64,000 bases of DNA, taken from Thermohalobaculum sp039821125. GTDB lineage: Bacteria > Pseudomonadota > Alphaproteobacteria > Rhodobacterales > Rhodobacteraceae. The stretch's first letter is position 1. Each line of letters opens with the position of its first letter. Made by a program: the position numbers and the translations under genes. This document shows, piece after piece, positions 43,828 to 51,918 of this stretch. The DNA lies in contig JBCBOR010000006.1 in NCBI GenBank assembly GCA_039821125.1, positions 1 through 64,000 of the forward strand, in the 5' to 3' direction. The notes beneath the pieces were generated by a model that saw nothing but the letters and a program-made list of their open reading frames with translations, ran no database searches and was not told where the DNA came from.

Positions 43828-44757
43828 ATGGTCTGGCCGAACCCCCGTGTCCCCTATCGCATGTCCAACCGCGTCAAACGGCTGGAGCCGCCTGAAGGCA
43901 AGCCGATCATCGTGAACCTGTGCATGAACATCGAGTACTGGCCCTTTGACCGGCCGATGCCACGGGGCGTGCTGCCGCCACCGCATGGGCAGCAGATCCA
44001 GCCACCCGATGTGCCGAATTACTCGTGGGTCGAGTACGGGATGCGCTGCGGGATGCCACGGTTCATGGAGATGTGCGCCCAGCGCGGCCTTCCGGTCTCG
44101 GCGCTGATGAACGCACAGGTGGCAGATGTCTACTCGGATCTGATGGACGAGATCGCCAAGGCCAAATGGGAACTGGTTGGCCATGGCTGGTTCCAGCAGT
44201 CCATGAAGGCCGTGGATGACGAGCGCGCGACGATCAAGAAATGCCTGGACCGACTGACGGCGGTGGACGGGCAACAGGTGCGCTCGTGGCTTGGCCCGGG
44301 CCTCGGCGAGACGGACGACACGATCGATATCCTGAAGGAGCACGGGATCGAGTTCCTGCACGACTGGGTGATCGACGATCTGCCGTTCTGGATCCGCACC
44401 AAACATGGCCCGATGGTAGGCTTGCCCTACGCTCTCGAACTGAACGATGTGCCGGTCTATGCCATCAAGGACCAGTCGACGGATGAAATCCTGAAACGCC
44501 TTGAGGCGACCCTTGCCATCTTCGAGCGCGAGACCGAGCAGAACCCGCGTGTCCTGACATTCGGGCTGCACCCGCATGTGATCTCGGTGCCGCACATCGC
44601 CTACTATTTCGAGAAAGCCATCGACATCCTGATGCAGCATCCCAAGACGATCTTCATGACCTCACGCCAAATCGGGGATTGGTACATCGAGGCGGACGGG
44701 ACGGGCGGCGCCGATGTGGCGGAATATACCGACCGTCTGCCCCCCCTGCCGGAGTAG
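43828..44757 (+). CDS. PuuE-like polysaccharide-deacetylase-family protein (copy 3, divergent)
   Basis: ATG 43828 follows CGGAGAA. The 309-residue protein has the fold of copies 1 and 2 but differs at key points. The EEGAE motif is replaced by NIEYW (34-38), followed by a 20-residue proline-rich insertion. GWELVGHGWFQQ (113-124) keeps the HGW element, and PYALELND and FGLHPHVISVP replace PYAxDTND and GLHLRxIGRP. It follows the Pot-type importer and precedes a CaiB gene by 4 bp, so it probably hydrolyses the imported compound. Family membership is clear; activity is not. Confidence 0.82.
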   Translation: MVWPNPRVPYRMSNRVKRLEPPEGKPIIVNLCMNIEYWPFDRPMPRGVLPPPHGQQIQPPDVPNYSWVEYGMRCGMPRFMEMCAQRGLPVSALMNAQVADVYSDLMDEIAKAKWELVGHGWFQQSMKAVDDERATIKKCLDRLTAVDGQQVRSWLGPGLGETDDTIDILKEHGIEFLHDWVIDDLPFWIRTKHGPMVGLPYALELNDVPVYAIKDQSTDEILKRLEATLAIFERETEQNPRVLTFGLHPHVISVPHIAYYFEKAIDILMQHPKTIFMTSRQIGDWYIEADGTGGADVAEYTDRLPPLPE

Positions 44758-44761
44758 CCGA

Positions 44762-45955
44762 ATGGCCAGGCCCCGCCCCTCCACCGCGCTCGATCATCTC
44801 AGGGTTCTGGATCTGACCCGGGTGCGGGCGGGCCCGACCTGTTGCCGGGTGCTGGCGGATTTCGGGGCTGACGTGATCAAGATCGAGGCCCCCGAGGGCG
44901 TCGATCCGAACGCAGGCATGTCCGGCGCGCGACACGGCTATGACATGCAGAACCTGCACCGCAACAAGCGGTCGCTGACACTGAACCTCAAGAAGCCGGA
45001 GGGATTGGCGGCGTTTCTGCGGATGGTCGAGCGCGCCGATGTGGTGGTCGAGAACTTCCGACCCGATGTTAAGACGCGGCTGGGGATCGACTATGATGCG
45101 CTCGCGGCGATCAACCCCCGGATCATCCTCGCCTCGATTTCCGGCTTCGGTCAAACCGGACCTTACGCCAGGCGCGCGGGCTTTGATCAGATCGCCCAGG
45201 GCATGGGCGGCCACATGATGGTCACGGGACATCCGGGTCAGGGGCCGATGCGTTCCGGTATTGCGGTCGCGGACTCCACGGCAGGATACCATGCCGCCAT
45301 GGGCGTTCTGATTGCGCTTGCCGAACGGGAGAAATCCGGCCAGGGGCAATGGGTCCATTCCTCGCTGCTCGAGGCGCAGATCGGGATCATGGACTTCCAG
45401 GCAGCCCGCTATCTGGTCGAGAGCGAGGTGCCGCCGCAGGCCGGGAATGACCACCCCTATGCCACGCCGATGGGCGTCATCGCGACAGAGGATGGCTATC
45501 TCAACCTCGGCGTCGGGGCCGAGGGTCAGTGGCGCGGGCTTTGTTCCGCCATTGAGCGCGAGGATCTGGCCGATCACCCGGACTTCGCGACAATGGAGCT
45601 GCGCTATGCAAACCGGCCCGCCTGCTGGGCCGTGCTCGAGCCGATCTTTGCGACACGAACCACTGCCGCGTGGATGGATGTTCTGGAAGCACATTCCGTG
45701 CCCGCCGGGCCGATCTATACGGTGGACGAGGTGTTCGAGGATCCGCAGGTCAAGCATTCCGGCATCGTGCAAAGCGTCGAGCACCATGCCCGCGGCAAGG
45801 TAGATCTTGTAGGGCAGCCCGTGACCCTGTCGCGCACACCTGCTCAGTTATCCTGTGCGTCCCCGGATCCGGGTGAACACTCCGATGAAGTGCTGGCCGA
45901 ATTCGGGTTCTCAACTGGCGAGATCTGTGCCCTGCGCGGAGCCGATGTGCTCTAG
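44762..45955 (+). CDS. CaiB/BaiF family CoA-transferase (copy 3)
   Basis: A 397-residue class III CoA-transferase starting at ATG 44762, with DHLRVLDLTRVRAGPTCCRVLAD near the N-terminus and SGIAVADSTAGYHAAMG near 161-177, covering the catalytic aspartate. It is the last gene of the Pot-type importer operon. Pairing with a PuuE-like hydrolase repeats the arrangement at 30911-33439, which argues for the same logic: ring opening to an acid, then CoA transfer. Confidence 0.91.
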   Translation: MARPRPSTALDHLRVLDLTRVRAGPTCCRVLADFGADVIKIEAPEGVDPNAGMSGARHGYDMQNLHRNKRSLTLNLKKPEGLAAFLRMVERADVVVENFRPDVKTRLGIDYDALAAINPRIILASISGFGQTGPYARRAGFDQIAQGMGGHMMVTGHPGQGPMRSGIAVADSTAGYHAAMGVLIALAEREKSGQGQWVHSSLLEAQIGIMDFQAARYLVESEVPPQAGNDHPYATPMGVIATEDGYLNLGVGAEGQWRGLCSAIEREDLADHPDFATMELRYANRPACWAVLEPIFATRTTAAWMDVLEAHSVPAGPIYTVDEVFEDPQVKHSGIVQSVEHHARGKVDLVGQPVTLSRTPAQLSCASPDPGEHSDEVLAEFGFSTGEICALRGADVL

Positions 45956-46028
45956 CCGGTCCGGGAGAGGTGCGCCCGATTGGACCGACCGCCGCCAGTC
46001 GTGTTGATCCCCGAGACGCACCATCGGA

Positions 46029-46058
46029 TTGACCCTTTGAAACGGGGCAATCTTTTTT
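46029..46058 (+). terminator. Rho-independent terminator of Pot/PuuE/CaiB operon
   Basis: TTGACCC (46029-46035) pairs with GGGGCAA (46044-46050) with one A-G mismatch and an 8-nt loop, followed by TC and a run of six T (46053-46058). It lies 73 bp after the CaiB stop. Confidence 0.65.
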
Positions 46059-46084
46059 AAAGACGGTGCGCCCCCCCGACCGCG

Positions 46085-46771
46085 TCAAATGCGTTCTTGT
46101 GACAGGTGTGCCTCTGCCTTGCGGAGCAACGCTTCGAGAGAGAACGCAAGGACGAGGTAGATCGCGGCGGCAGTCAGGTAGACTTCGTAGGGCGCGAAGG
46201 TTTCTGCTGCGACGGTCTCGGCGATTCCGGTAATGTCGGCCAGTGTGACAGTGCTGGCCAAGGCGGTGGTCTTCATCATGCCGACGACCTCGTTCGAATA
46301 GGGTGGAAGGGCGAGCCTCAAAGCCTGGGGCCAAAGGACGAGGCGGAAAATCTGTGCCGGCCGCAGGCCCAAGGCCCGGGCGGCTTCGCGCTGTTCGTCT
46401 GGCACACCGCTGATCGCCCCGCGCAGGATCTCCGCCGTGTAGGCGCCCGAGTTCAGCGAAAAGGCCAGAATGCAGCACCAGAACGGCTCGCGCAGCAAGG
46501 TCCACGCCATGGAGCCTCGCAACCATTCGAACTGGGCCAAGCCGTAGTAGATGACGAAGAGCTGCACCAGCGCGGGCGTGCCGCGAAACATCCAGACATA
46601 GACCCGGGCCGGTGCCGCGACCAACCGATGCCGGTGCAGCAACATCCATGTCGTGGGCGCGGCCAGTATGGCTCCCCCAACCAGTGACCCGCCCAGCAGC
46701 AACAGCGTCAGCCACAAACCCTCCAACAGGCGGGGGAAGGTCTCGGCGATCAGGGAGAGGTCGAAGCTCAT
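46085..46771 (-). CDS. Polar amino-acid ABC permease (HisM/OccM-like)
   Basis: A 228-residue permease with about five helices, FRGTPALVQLFVIYYG near residues 58-73 and the EAA loop EQREAARALGLRPAQIFRLVLWPQ near 137-160. ATG 46771 overlaps the stop of the other permease (ATGA). It is intact, but its normal partner (46768-47454) carries a nonsense codon and no ATPase gene follows: the next gene is convergent. Import of a basic amino acid or opine would be typical for the family. Confidence 0.9.
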   Translation of the reverse strand: MSFDLSLIAETFPRLLEGLWLTLLLLGGSLVGGAILAAPTTWMLLHRHRLVAAPARVYVWMFRGTPALVQLFVIYYGLAQFEWLRGSMAWTLLREPFWCCILAFSLNSGAYTAEILRGAISGVPDEQREAARALGLRPAQIFRLVLWPQALRLALPPYSNEVVGMMKTTALASTVTLADITGIAETVAAETFAPYEVYLTAAAIYLVLAFSLEALLRKAEAHLSQERI

Positions 46772-47454
46772 CTGACCAAATGCCGATTGGCGCGCTGTTC
46801 CAGCAAGCGGAGCCCTGTGGAGAGCGCCGAGGTGAAGGCCAGATAGATGACCGCAACCACGGCGAACATCGTGAACGGCGCCTGGGTGACCGAGGTCGCC
46901 ATCTTGGCGGTGAACATGATCTCGTCCAGCCCGATGACCGACACCAGGGCCGTGTCCTTCATAAGGCTGACCAGATGGTTGCCGAAGCTGGGCAAAGCAA
47001 TGCGCCACGCCTGGGGCAAGCGCACGAAGAACAGCACGGCCCACGGGCGTAGACCCAGTGCCCGCGCGGCGTCCAGCTGGCCCTGATCAACGCCAAGGAA
47101 GGCCCCTCGGAAACTTTCGGTCGCATAGGCTCCGGCGATCAGCGCGATGGCAAGAGACCCCGCCCAGAACGGTGGAATGTCGACGAAACCTGCACTTGGG
47201 TCAAAGGCGCGGGCGATGGCTGTCTACGTCACGGCAGTGCCAAAGTAGAACAGCAACAGCACCAGAAGTTCCGGCGTGCCGCGGAAGAACGTGACGTAGA
47301 CACCGGCAAGCCGCGACGGCCAGCCGCCTGCCAAACGGGCCGCCGCGCCAAGCAGACCGAAGATCAGGGTCAGCACCGCAGCGACACAAAAGACGCGCAG
47401 GATCACCCACGCGCCCCAGGCATATTCGTCCAGCCAGCCGACGACATCAGACAT
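46768..47454 (-). pseudogene. Polar amino-acid ABC permease (HisQ-like) with in-frame TAG
   Basis: Translated as one frame this is a normal 228-residue HisQ-type permease, from MSDVVGWLDEYAWG through FFRGTPELLVLLLFYFGTA to the EAA loop (GQLDAARALGLRPWAVLFF) and a normal stop. Codon 77 is TAG (47224-47226, complement of CTA), just after FGTAVT. The frame is otherwise perfect on both sides and codon use does not change, so the lesion is a single base change, a very recent mutation, or a sequencing error. If real, the protein is cut after the second helix. Confidence 0.85.
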
Positions 47455-47462
47455 GGGTCAAA

Positions 47463-47481
47463 GCACCCGGTGTCCGGGTGC
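47463..47481 (-). promoter_or_regulatory. Stem-loop after polar amino-acid binding-protein gene
   Basis: A perfect 8-bp stem, GCACCCGG (47463-47470) with CCGGGTGC (47474-47481), has a TGT loop in the 44-bp spacer between the binding-protein stop and the permease start. No T-run. Confidence 0.55.
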
Positions 47482-47498
47482 CCGTTGGCCGCGCAAAG

Positions 47499-48290
47499 TC
47501 AGCTAGCCCCTTTCCATTCCTGCGGGTGGATCGTGAACGGGAAGTAGCGCAAGCCGAATTCCGAGAGCGTGCCGTCCTTGGTCATGGCTTCCAGCGCGGT
47601 GTTCAGGCGACCTTTCAGCGCGTCTTGCCCCTGGCGCAGGCCGATGCCGACACCGATGCCGAAGTACTTCTCCTCGGCGATTTGTGGCCCCAGAACCGCG
47701 AACTTGTCATTGCCGTCCTGGGACAGGAATTTCAGGTAAGCCTTCATCGGGTTGGTCATGATCGCATCGACGCGGCCAGCGGCCAGGTCCAGGTACATGG
47801 CTTCGTTGTTGTCGTAGTAGGCGACCTCGGCCGATGGGACGGTGGCCTTGATCCACTCTTCATAGGTGGTGGCGCGCTCCAGACCGATCTTGACGCCTTC
47901 GAAGCCAGCAGCGTTGATTGCCTCACCTTTGAACAGCTCCAGGTCCGGCTTGCCGACGAATTGGCCGATGGACACACGATAGGGGCCAGTGAAGTCGATC
48001 TGTTTCAGGCGCTTTTCGGTGATGGACATCGATGCGACGATCAGGTCGAACTTGCCTGCCAGCAGGGCCGGGATCATGCCCTTCCATTCTTGGCAGACGA
48101 ACTCGATCTCTGCGCCGATGCGTTTGGCAACCTCGTTCGCGACGTCGACGTCATAGCCGGTCAGCTTGCCGTCATCGGTGCGGTAGTTGAACGGATGATA
48201 CGTGCATTCGGTGCCGACCTTCAGAGTCTCGGCTGATGCGGTCGTGGCGGTCAGCATCGCTGCGGCGGCGATGGCCAGAACTTTGCGCAT
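47499..48290 (-). CDS. Polar amino-acid ABC substrate-binding protein (HisJ/ArtJ/OccT family)
   Basis: A 263-residue type-II binding protein. ATG 48290 follows AGGGGAG and a signal peptide ends near TTASA-ET (residue 21). Conserved features: TECTYHPFNYRTDDGKLTGYDVDVANEVAKRIG with the usual Gly-Asp pair, LIVASMSITEKRLKQIDFTGPY with the ligand-contacting Ser/Arg region, and DLAAGRVDAIMTN. Intact and typical. Permeases follow, but one is broken and the ATPase is missing locally, so function depends on an ATPase elsewhere. Confidence 0.92.
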   Translation of the reverse strand: MRKVLAIAAAAMLTATTASAETLKVGTECTYHPFNYRTDDGKLTGYDVDVANEVAKRIGAEIEFVCQEWKGMIPALLAGKFDLIVASMSITEKRLKQIDFTGPYRVSIGQFVGKPDLELFKGEAINAAGFEGVKIGLERATTYEEWIKATVPSAEVAYYDNNEAMYLDLAAGRVDAIMTNPMKAYLKFLSQDGNDKFAVLGPQIAEEKYFGIGVGIGLRQGQDALKGRLNTALEAMTKDGTLSEFGLRYFPFTIHPQEWKGAS

Positions 48291-48449
48291 GGTGGTAATC
48301 TCCCCTGACTTTGGGCGGGATGCCCTGGGCTTGGGTAATGCGGTTGGGCAAGGGGTGCATGACGACAGTGTGAACAATCGGCGACAGAGCCATGGCGCCA
48401 GGTCGCGTCTGTGTTTGCGAGAAGGGTCCGCCGTCCCGTTCAGCGGCAC

Positions 48450-49226
48450 TTACCGGGCGTTGGCGAGGACATCCAGGACTGCATCATGCAAGGCCGGGTT
48501 TGCGCTGCCAACGATGGCCCCCTCTGATCTGGCGTCCGAGGCGCCGCCGTGCCAGTCGGAGATCACGCCGCCCGCGCCGTCAATCACCGGGATCAGCGCG
48601 GCGATGTCGAAGGGTTCCAGGTTCGGCCCGTTCAGTGCGATGCCGATATGTCCGCTGGCCAGAGCCGCATAGCCCAGGCATCCACCGTCATAGACATTCC
48701 AGCGACTGGCCGCGCGGATTGCCTTGTATCCCGGCGTGGTTGCGGCATCGAAGGCATCGGGATCGGACAGGCAGGCAATCACGTCGGCGGGGCTTTGATG
48801 TGCCAGGGTCCGGACGGGTCGATCGTTGATCCAGGTGCCCTGCCCGACAACGCCAAGGCAGGTCATACCGGTCCAGGGATGCGAGACGACGCCGACAAGC
48901 GGGCGGTTCTGATAACAGAGCGCAATCAGGGTCCCGAAATTCGGCAGGCCCGCCGCGAACTGACGGGTCCCGTCGATGGGGTCGAGGATCCAGACCCAGT
49001 TGCGATCACTGTTCTCGGCCCCGTATTCCTCGCCGATGATCCCATGGTCCGGCGCGGCCTTGGCGATTTCAGCGCGCAAGGCGGCCTCGACGGCCCTGTC
49101 GAGAGCTGTGACCGGGCTGCCGTCTTGCTTGATCTCGAACCCGGGTTGGGGCGGCGCATTCAGGGTTTGACGCGCTGTTTCGGCCAGATGTCTGGCCAGC
49201 GCGATATGGGTGTCGTCGACTGTCAT
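48450..49226 (-). CDS. Inositol-monophosphatase family phosphatase (HisN/SuhB-like)
   Basis: A 258-residue Mg-dependent phosphatase with the complete family site: GEEYG (Glu66/67), DPIDGTRQF (Asp82, Asp85) and EPFDIAALIP (Asp207). Family members remove phosphate from inositol phosphate, histidinol phosphate, fructose bisphosphate or related esters. GTG/ATG at 49226 overlaps the ATPase 3' end by 4 nt, tying it to the AfuABC-like importer. The simplest reading is that the importer takes up a phosphate ester that this enzyme hydrolyses. A role as histidinol-phosphatase is the main alternative. Confidence 0.9.
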   Translation of the reverse strand: MTVDDTHIALARHLAETARQTLNAPPQPGFEIKQDGSPVTALDRAVEAALRAEIAKAAPDHGIIGEEYGAENSDRNWVWILDPIDGTRQFAAGLPNFGTLIALCYQNRPLVGVVSHPWTGMTCLGVVGQGTWINDRPVRTLAHQSPADVIACLSDPDAFDAATTPGYKAIRAASRWNVYDGGCLGYAALASGHIGIALNGPNLEPFDIAALIPVIDGAGGVISDWHGGASDARSEGAIVGSANPALHDAVLDVLANAR

Positions 49227-50261
49227 GTCACCAAAATGCCTTGGTCCTGCACTGTCAGAGAGACCGTCGTTCCGGAAGCCACATCAAACCCGGAGGGTGC
49301 AAAGGCCATCACCTGTCCCTCGGACACACCAGTCAGAATGACCCGCGTTCGATCGCCCAGGAACACGCATCGTTCAACCGTTCCGGTCAACGGGCCGCTT
49401 CCTGTCGGATCGATCTGCAACGCTTCGGGGCGGATGAAAAACTCGGATGTCTCGGTCGCACCCTGCGGCACCGGCACCGCGCCGCCGCGCAGTCGAAGGT
49501 GGCCGTCTTCGATGGTTCCTTCCAAACGGTTCGCACCCCCGACAAAACTGGCAACGAAGGCGTCTGCGGGTTGGGCATAGATCGCCCGCCGACGCGTCGA
49601 TCTGCAGGATGTTTCCATCGCGCATCACGGCGACCCGGTCGGCAATCGCCATGGCCTCGGATTGGTCGTGCGTGACGAAGACGGCAGTGATCGAAAGATC
49701 GCGCAGCAGTCCGGCCAACTCGTCCCGCAGGCTCTCGCGCAAAGCGGCGTCCAATGCAGAGAGCGGCTCATCCAACAGCAAGGCGCGTGGCCGCATGGCA
49801 ATGGCGCGCGCCAGGGCGACCCGTTGGCGCTGGCCACCCGATAGGGCATCGATGGCGCGATCCGCCAGCCCCGTGATCTGGCACATCTGCATCACTTCGG
49901 CGACGCGGTCGGCGATCTTGGCGGCGGGACGGCGGGCAAGGCGCAGGGCATAGCCGATGTTCTGGCCCACCGTCATGTTCGGGAACAGGGCATAGGATTG
50001 GAACACCATGCCGATGCGGCGCTTCTCGATCGGGAGGTCGGTCACATCCTGCCCGTCGAAGGCAACCGAACCTCCGGCCTCGGGCGCCTCCAGCCCGGCG
50101 ATGATCCGCAGCAATGTCGTCTTCCCGCACCCGGAGGGGCCAAGCAGCGCCAGGATTTCCCCCTGCGCCACCGTCAGATCTGTCGGATGCAGGGCGCGGG
50201 TCCCACCGGGGAAGACCTTGGCACAGCCGGTCAGGGTAATCGCGGCACCTGTTTCGGTCAT
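49223..50261 (-). pseudogene. Fe/thiamine/sugar-phosphate-type ABC ATPase, frameshifted
   Basis: From ATG 50261 the gene encodes a complete nucleotide-binding domain (Walker A GPSGCGKTT, VFQSYALFPNMTV, LSGGQRQRVALARAI, LLLDEPLSALD, FVTHDQSEA) up to RDGNILQIDA. Near 49586-49598 the frame shifts: downstream homology (AIYAQPADAFVASFVGGANRL and the TOBE-type domain to ILVT at 49223) continues in another phase. The total length, 1039 bases, is one more than a multiple of three, so one extra base explains it. If real, the ATPase domain would be made without its regulatory C-terminus. A sequencing error is possible. Confidence 0.85.
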
Positions 50262-51055
50262 GGCCGCACCTTTGCTTGAGCCTTCTGCGCGACGATCTGC
50301 ATGGCGATCAGCAGGGGCAGGATCATGATGAAGAACACCAGCGTGTAGGCCGAGGCGATTTCCAGCCGCATCGAGGCATAGCTGTCGGCCAGCCCAACCG
50401 GCAGGGTCTTCGTCGCCGGGGTATGCAGCATCCAGGTCAGGTTGAACTCTCCAACCGAGAGCGTCACGACCGTCAGGGCGCCGGCCAGGATACCGGGCGC
50501 GGCATTGGGCAGGGCGATATCCCGGAACCGACGCCAGGGAGAAGCACCCAGAGAGGCCGCGCTTTCCTCCAGCGTCTTCAGGTCGATGACGCTGAACACG
50601 GCCAGCACGGCGCGGATCATGAAGGGCAGCGTATAAAGGACATGCCCGACCAGGATGAACCACCATGACAGGCGAAACCCTTGCCATGTTCCGTAAAGCT
50701 GCAACAACGCCAAGGCCAGCGCGAGGCCCGGGATGGACAGGGGCAGCGAGACGAACTCCTCGATGATCCGCGAGGTCCGGCCCGGGTTCTTGGCCAGAAC
50801 ATAAGCCGCTGGCACGCCGATGATCAGCGTTGCGATCAGGCATGCCCCGGCAATCAGCAGCGAAAGCCAGATACTGTCGGCGTAAAGCTCCCAGACCTCG
50901 AACAACCACTTCAGGGTCACGCCATGCGCGATGCCCTTGAAGTAGTTGGCTGTGACGCCCGCCATCACCGAAAGCACGGCGGGCACGATCAGGAAGCCAC
51001 AGGCCAGCAGGGTGACGGTCAGTTGCAAGCCGAAGGCAACGCGGTTCCGGCGCAT
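50258..51055 (-). CDS. ABC permease, Fe/AfuB-PotC-like (second)
   Basis: A 265-residue permease with about six helices and the EAA loop EESAASLGASPWRRFRDIALPNAAPG near residues 174-199. ATG 51055 overlaps the stop of the other permease (TGATG), and its stop overlaps the ATPase start. A longer frame upstream is the other permease in another phase. Confidence 0.9.
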   Translation of the reverse strand: MRRNRVAFGLQLTVTLLACGFLIVPAVLSVMAGVTANYFKGIAHGVTLKWLFEVWELYADSIWLSLLIAGACLIATLIIGVPAAYVLAKNPGRTSRIIEEFVSLPLSIPGLALALALLQLYGTWQGFRLSWWFILVGHVLYTLPFMIRAVLAVFSVIDLKTLEESAASLGASPWRRFRDIALPNAAPGILAGALTVVTLSVGEFNLTWMLHTPATKTLPVGLADSYASMRLEIASAYTLVFFIMILPLLIAMQIVAQKAQAKVRP

Positions 51056-51873
51056 CAGCCTGCCGCCGCCACGGTGGTGCCCGAAAGCTGCCGTGCCAGC
51101 AGCAGGAGCGCCCAGGTGACCAGTCCCAACACGACCGACAGCGCGCAGGCCCCGGCGATGTTCGCGCTGAGTGTGAATTCGGTGTAGATCACCATGGGTA
51201 GCACATCGATATCGGTGGCCAGTGTGAAGGCGGTCCCGAAGGCCCCCATGGCCGTGGCAAAAGCGATGGCTCCCGACGCAATCAGCGCGGGCGCCAGCCC
51301 GGGAAGGATGACGTCCCGAAGCACGGCCCACGGACCCGCACCGAGCGACCTCGCGGCTTCCTCTAGCCGGACGTCCAGTTTCTCGGCCGCCGCCATGACG
51401 GTCAGCAGAACCCGCGGGATCGAGAAATAGAGGTAGCCGAAAAAGAGGCCGATATAGGAATAGGCAAAGACCGTGCGCGTGTTCAACAGGTCCTTGCTGA
51501 TCTCGTTGACCAGACCCTGCCGGCCGCCCAGCAGGATGATCATGAAGCCGACGACCACGCCGGGAAAGGCCATGGGAAAGGTGAGAATGGCGATCAGGGC
51601 AGTGCGTCCGAAGAACCGGTTGCGGTCGAGGAACAAGGCCGCCGTGGTGGCCACCGCCAAGGCCGCCACGGTCACCGCAAGCGACACCAGCACCGTGTCC
51701 CGCAAAGAGGTCAGGTACCGTTCATTGGTCAGGATGTCGGCATAGAGACCCCAGCCGGCTTCGCCGTCGCCCGAGGCCTGCACAAGCCGGACAATCGGCA
51801 ACAGCAGGAAGGCCAGCGCAAAGGCAGCCATCGGAACCGACAACAGCCATGGCAAGGAGAGAGTGGGTCTCAT
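51055..51873 (-). CDS. ABC permease, Fe/AfuB-PotB-like (first)
   Basis: A 272-residue permease with about six helices and EEAARSLGAGPWAVLRDVILPGLAPA near residues 171-196 as the ATPase-contacting loop. Together with the following permease it forms a heterodimeric channel, as in PotBC or PhnTU-type systems. Confidence 0.9.
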   Translation of the reverse strand: MRPTLSLPWLLSVPMAAFALAFLLLPIVRLVQASGDGEAGWGLYADILTNERYLTSLRDTVLVSLAVTVAALAVATTAALFLDRNRFFGRTALIAILTFPMAFPGVVVGFMIILLGGRQGLVNEISKDLLNTRTVFAYSYIGLFFGYLYFSIPRVLLTVMAAAEKLDVRLEEAARSLGAGPWAVLRDVILPGLAPALIASGAIAFATAMGAFGTAFTLATDIDVLPMVIYTEFTLSANIAGACALSVVLGLVTWALLLLARQLSGTTVAAAG

Positions 51874-51884
51874 CGGACAGGAGT

Positions 51885-51910
51885 GCCCCCTGCGCGTGTG
51901 CGCAAGGGGC
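51885..51910 (-). promoter_or_regulatory. Stem-loop after Fe/AfuA-type binding-protein gene
   Basis: GCCCCCTGCGC (51885-51895) pairs with GCGCAAGGGGC (51900-51910) around GTGT, an 11-bp stem with one G-T pair, in the 45-bp spacer between binding protein and first permease. No clear T-run. Confidence 0.6.
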
Positions 51911-51918
51911 GTGGCACG

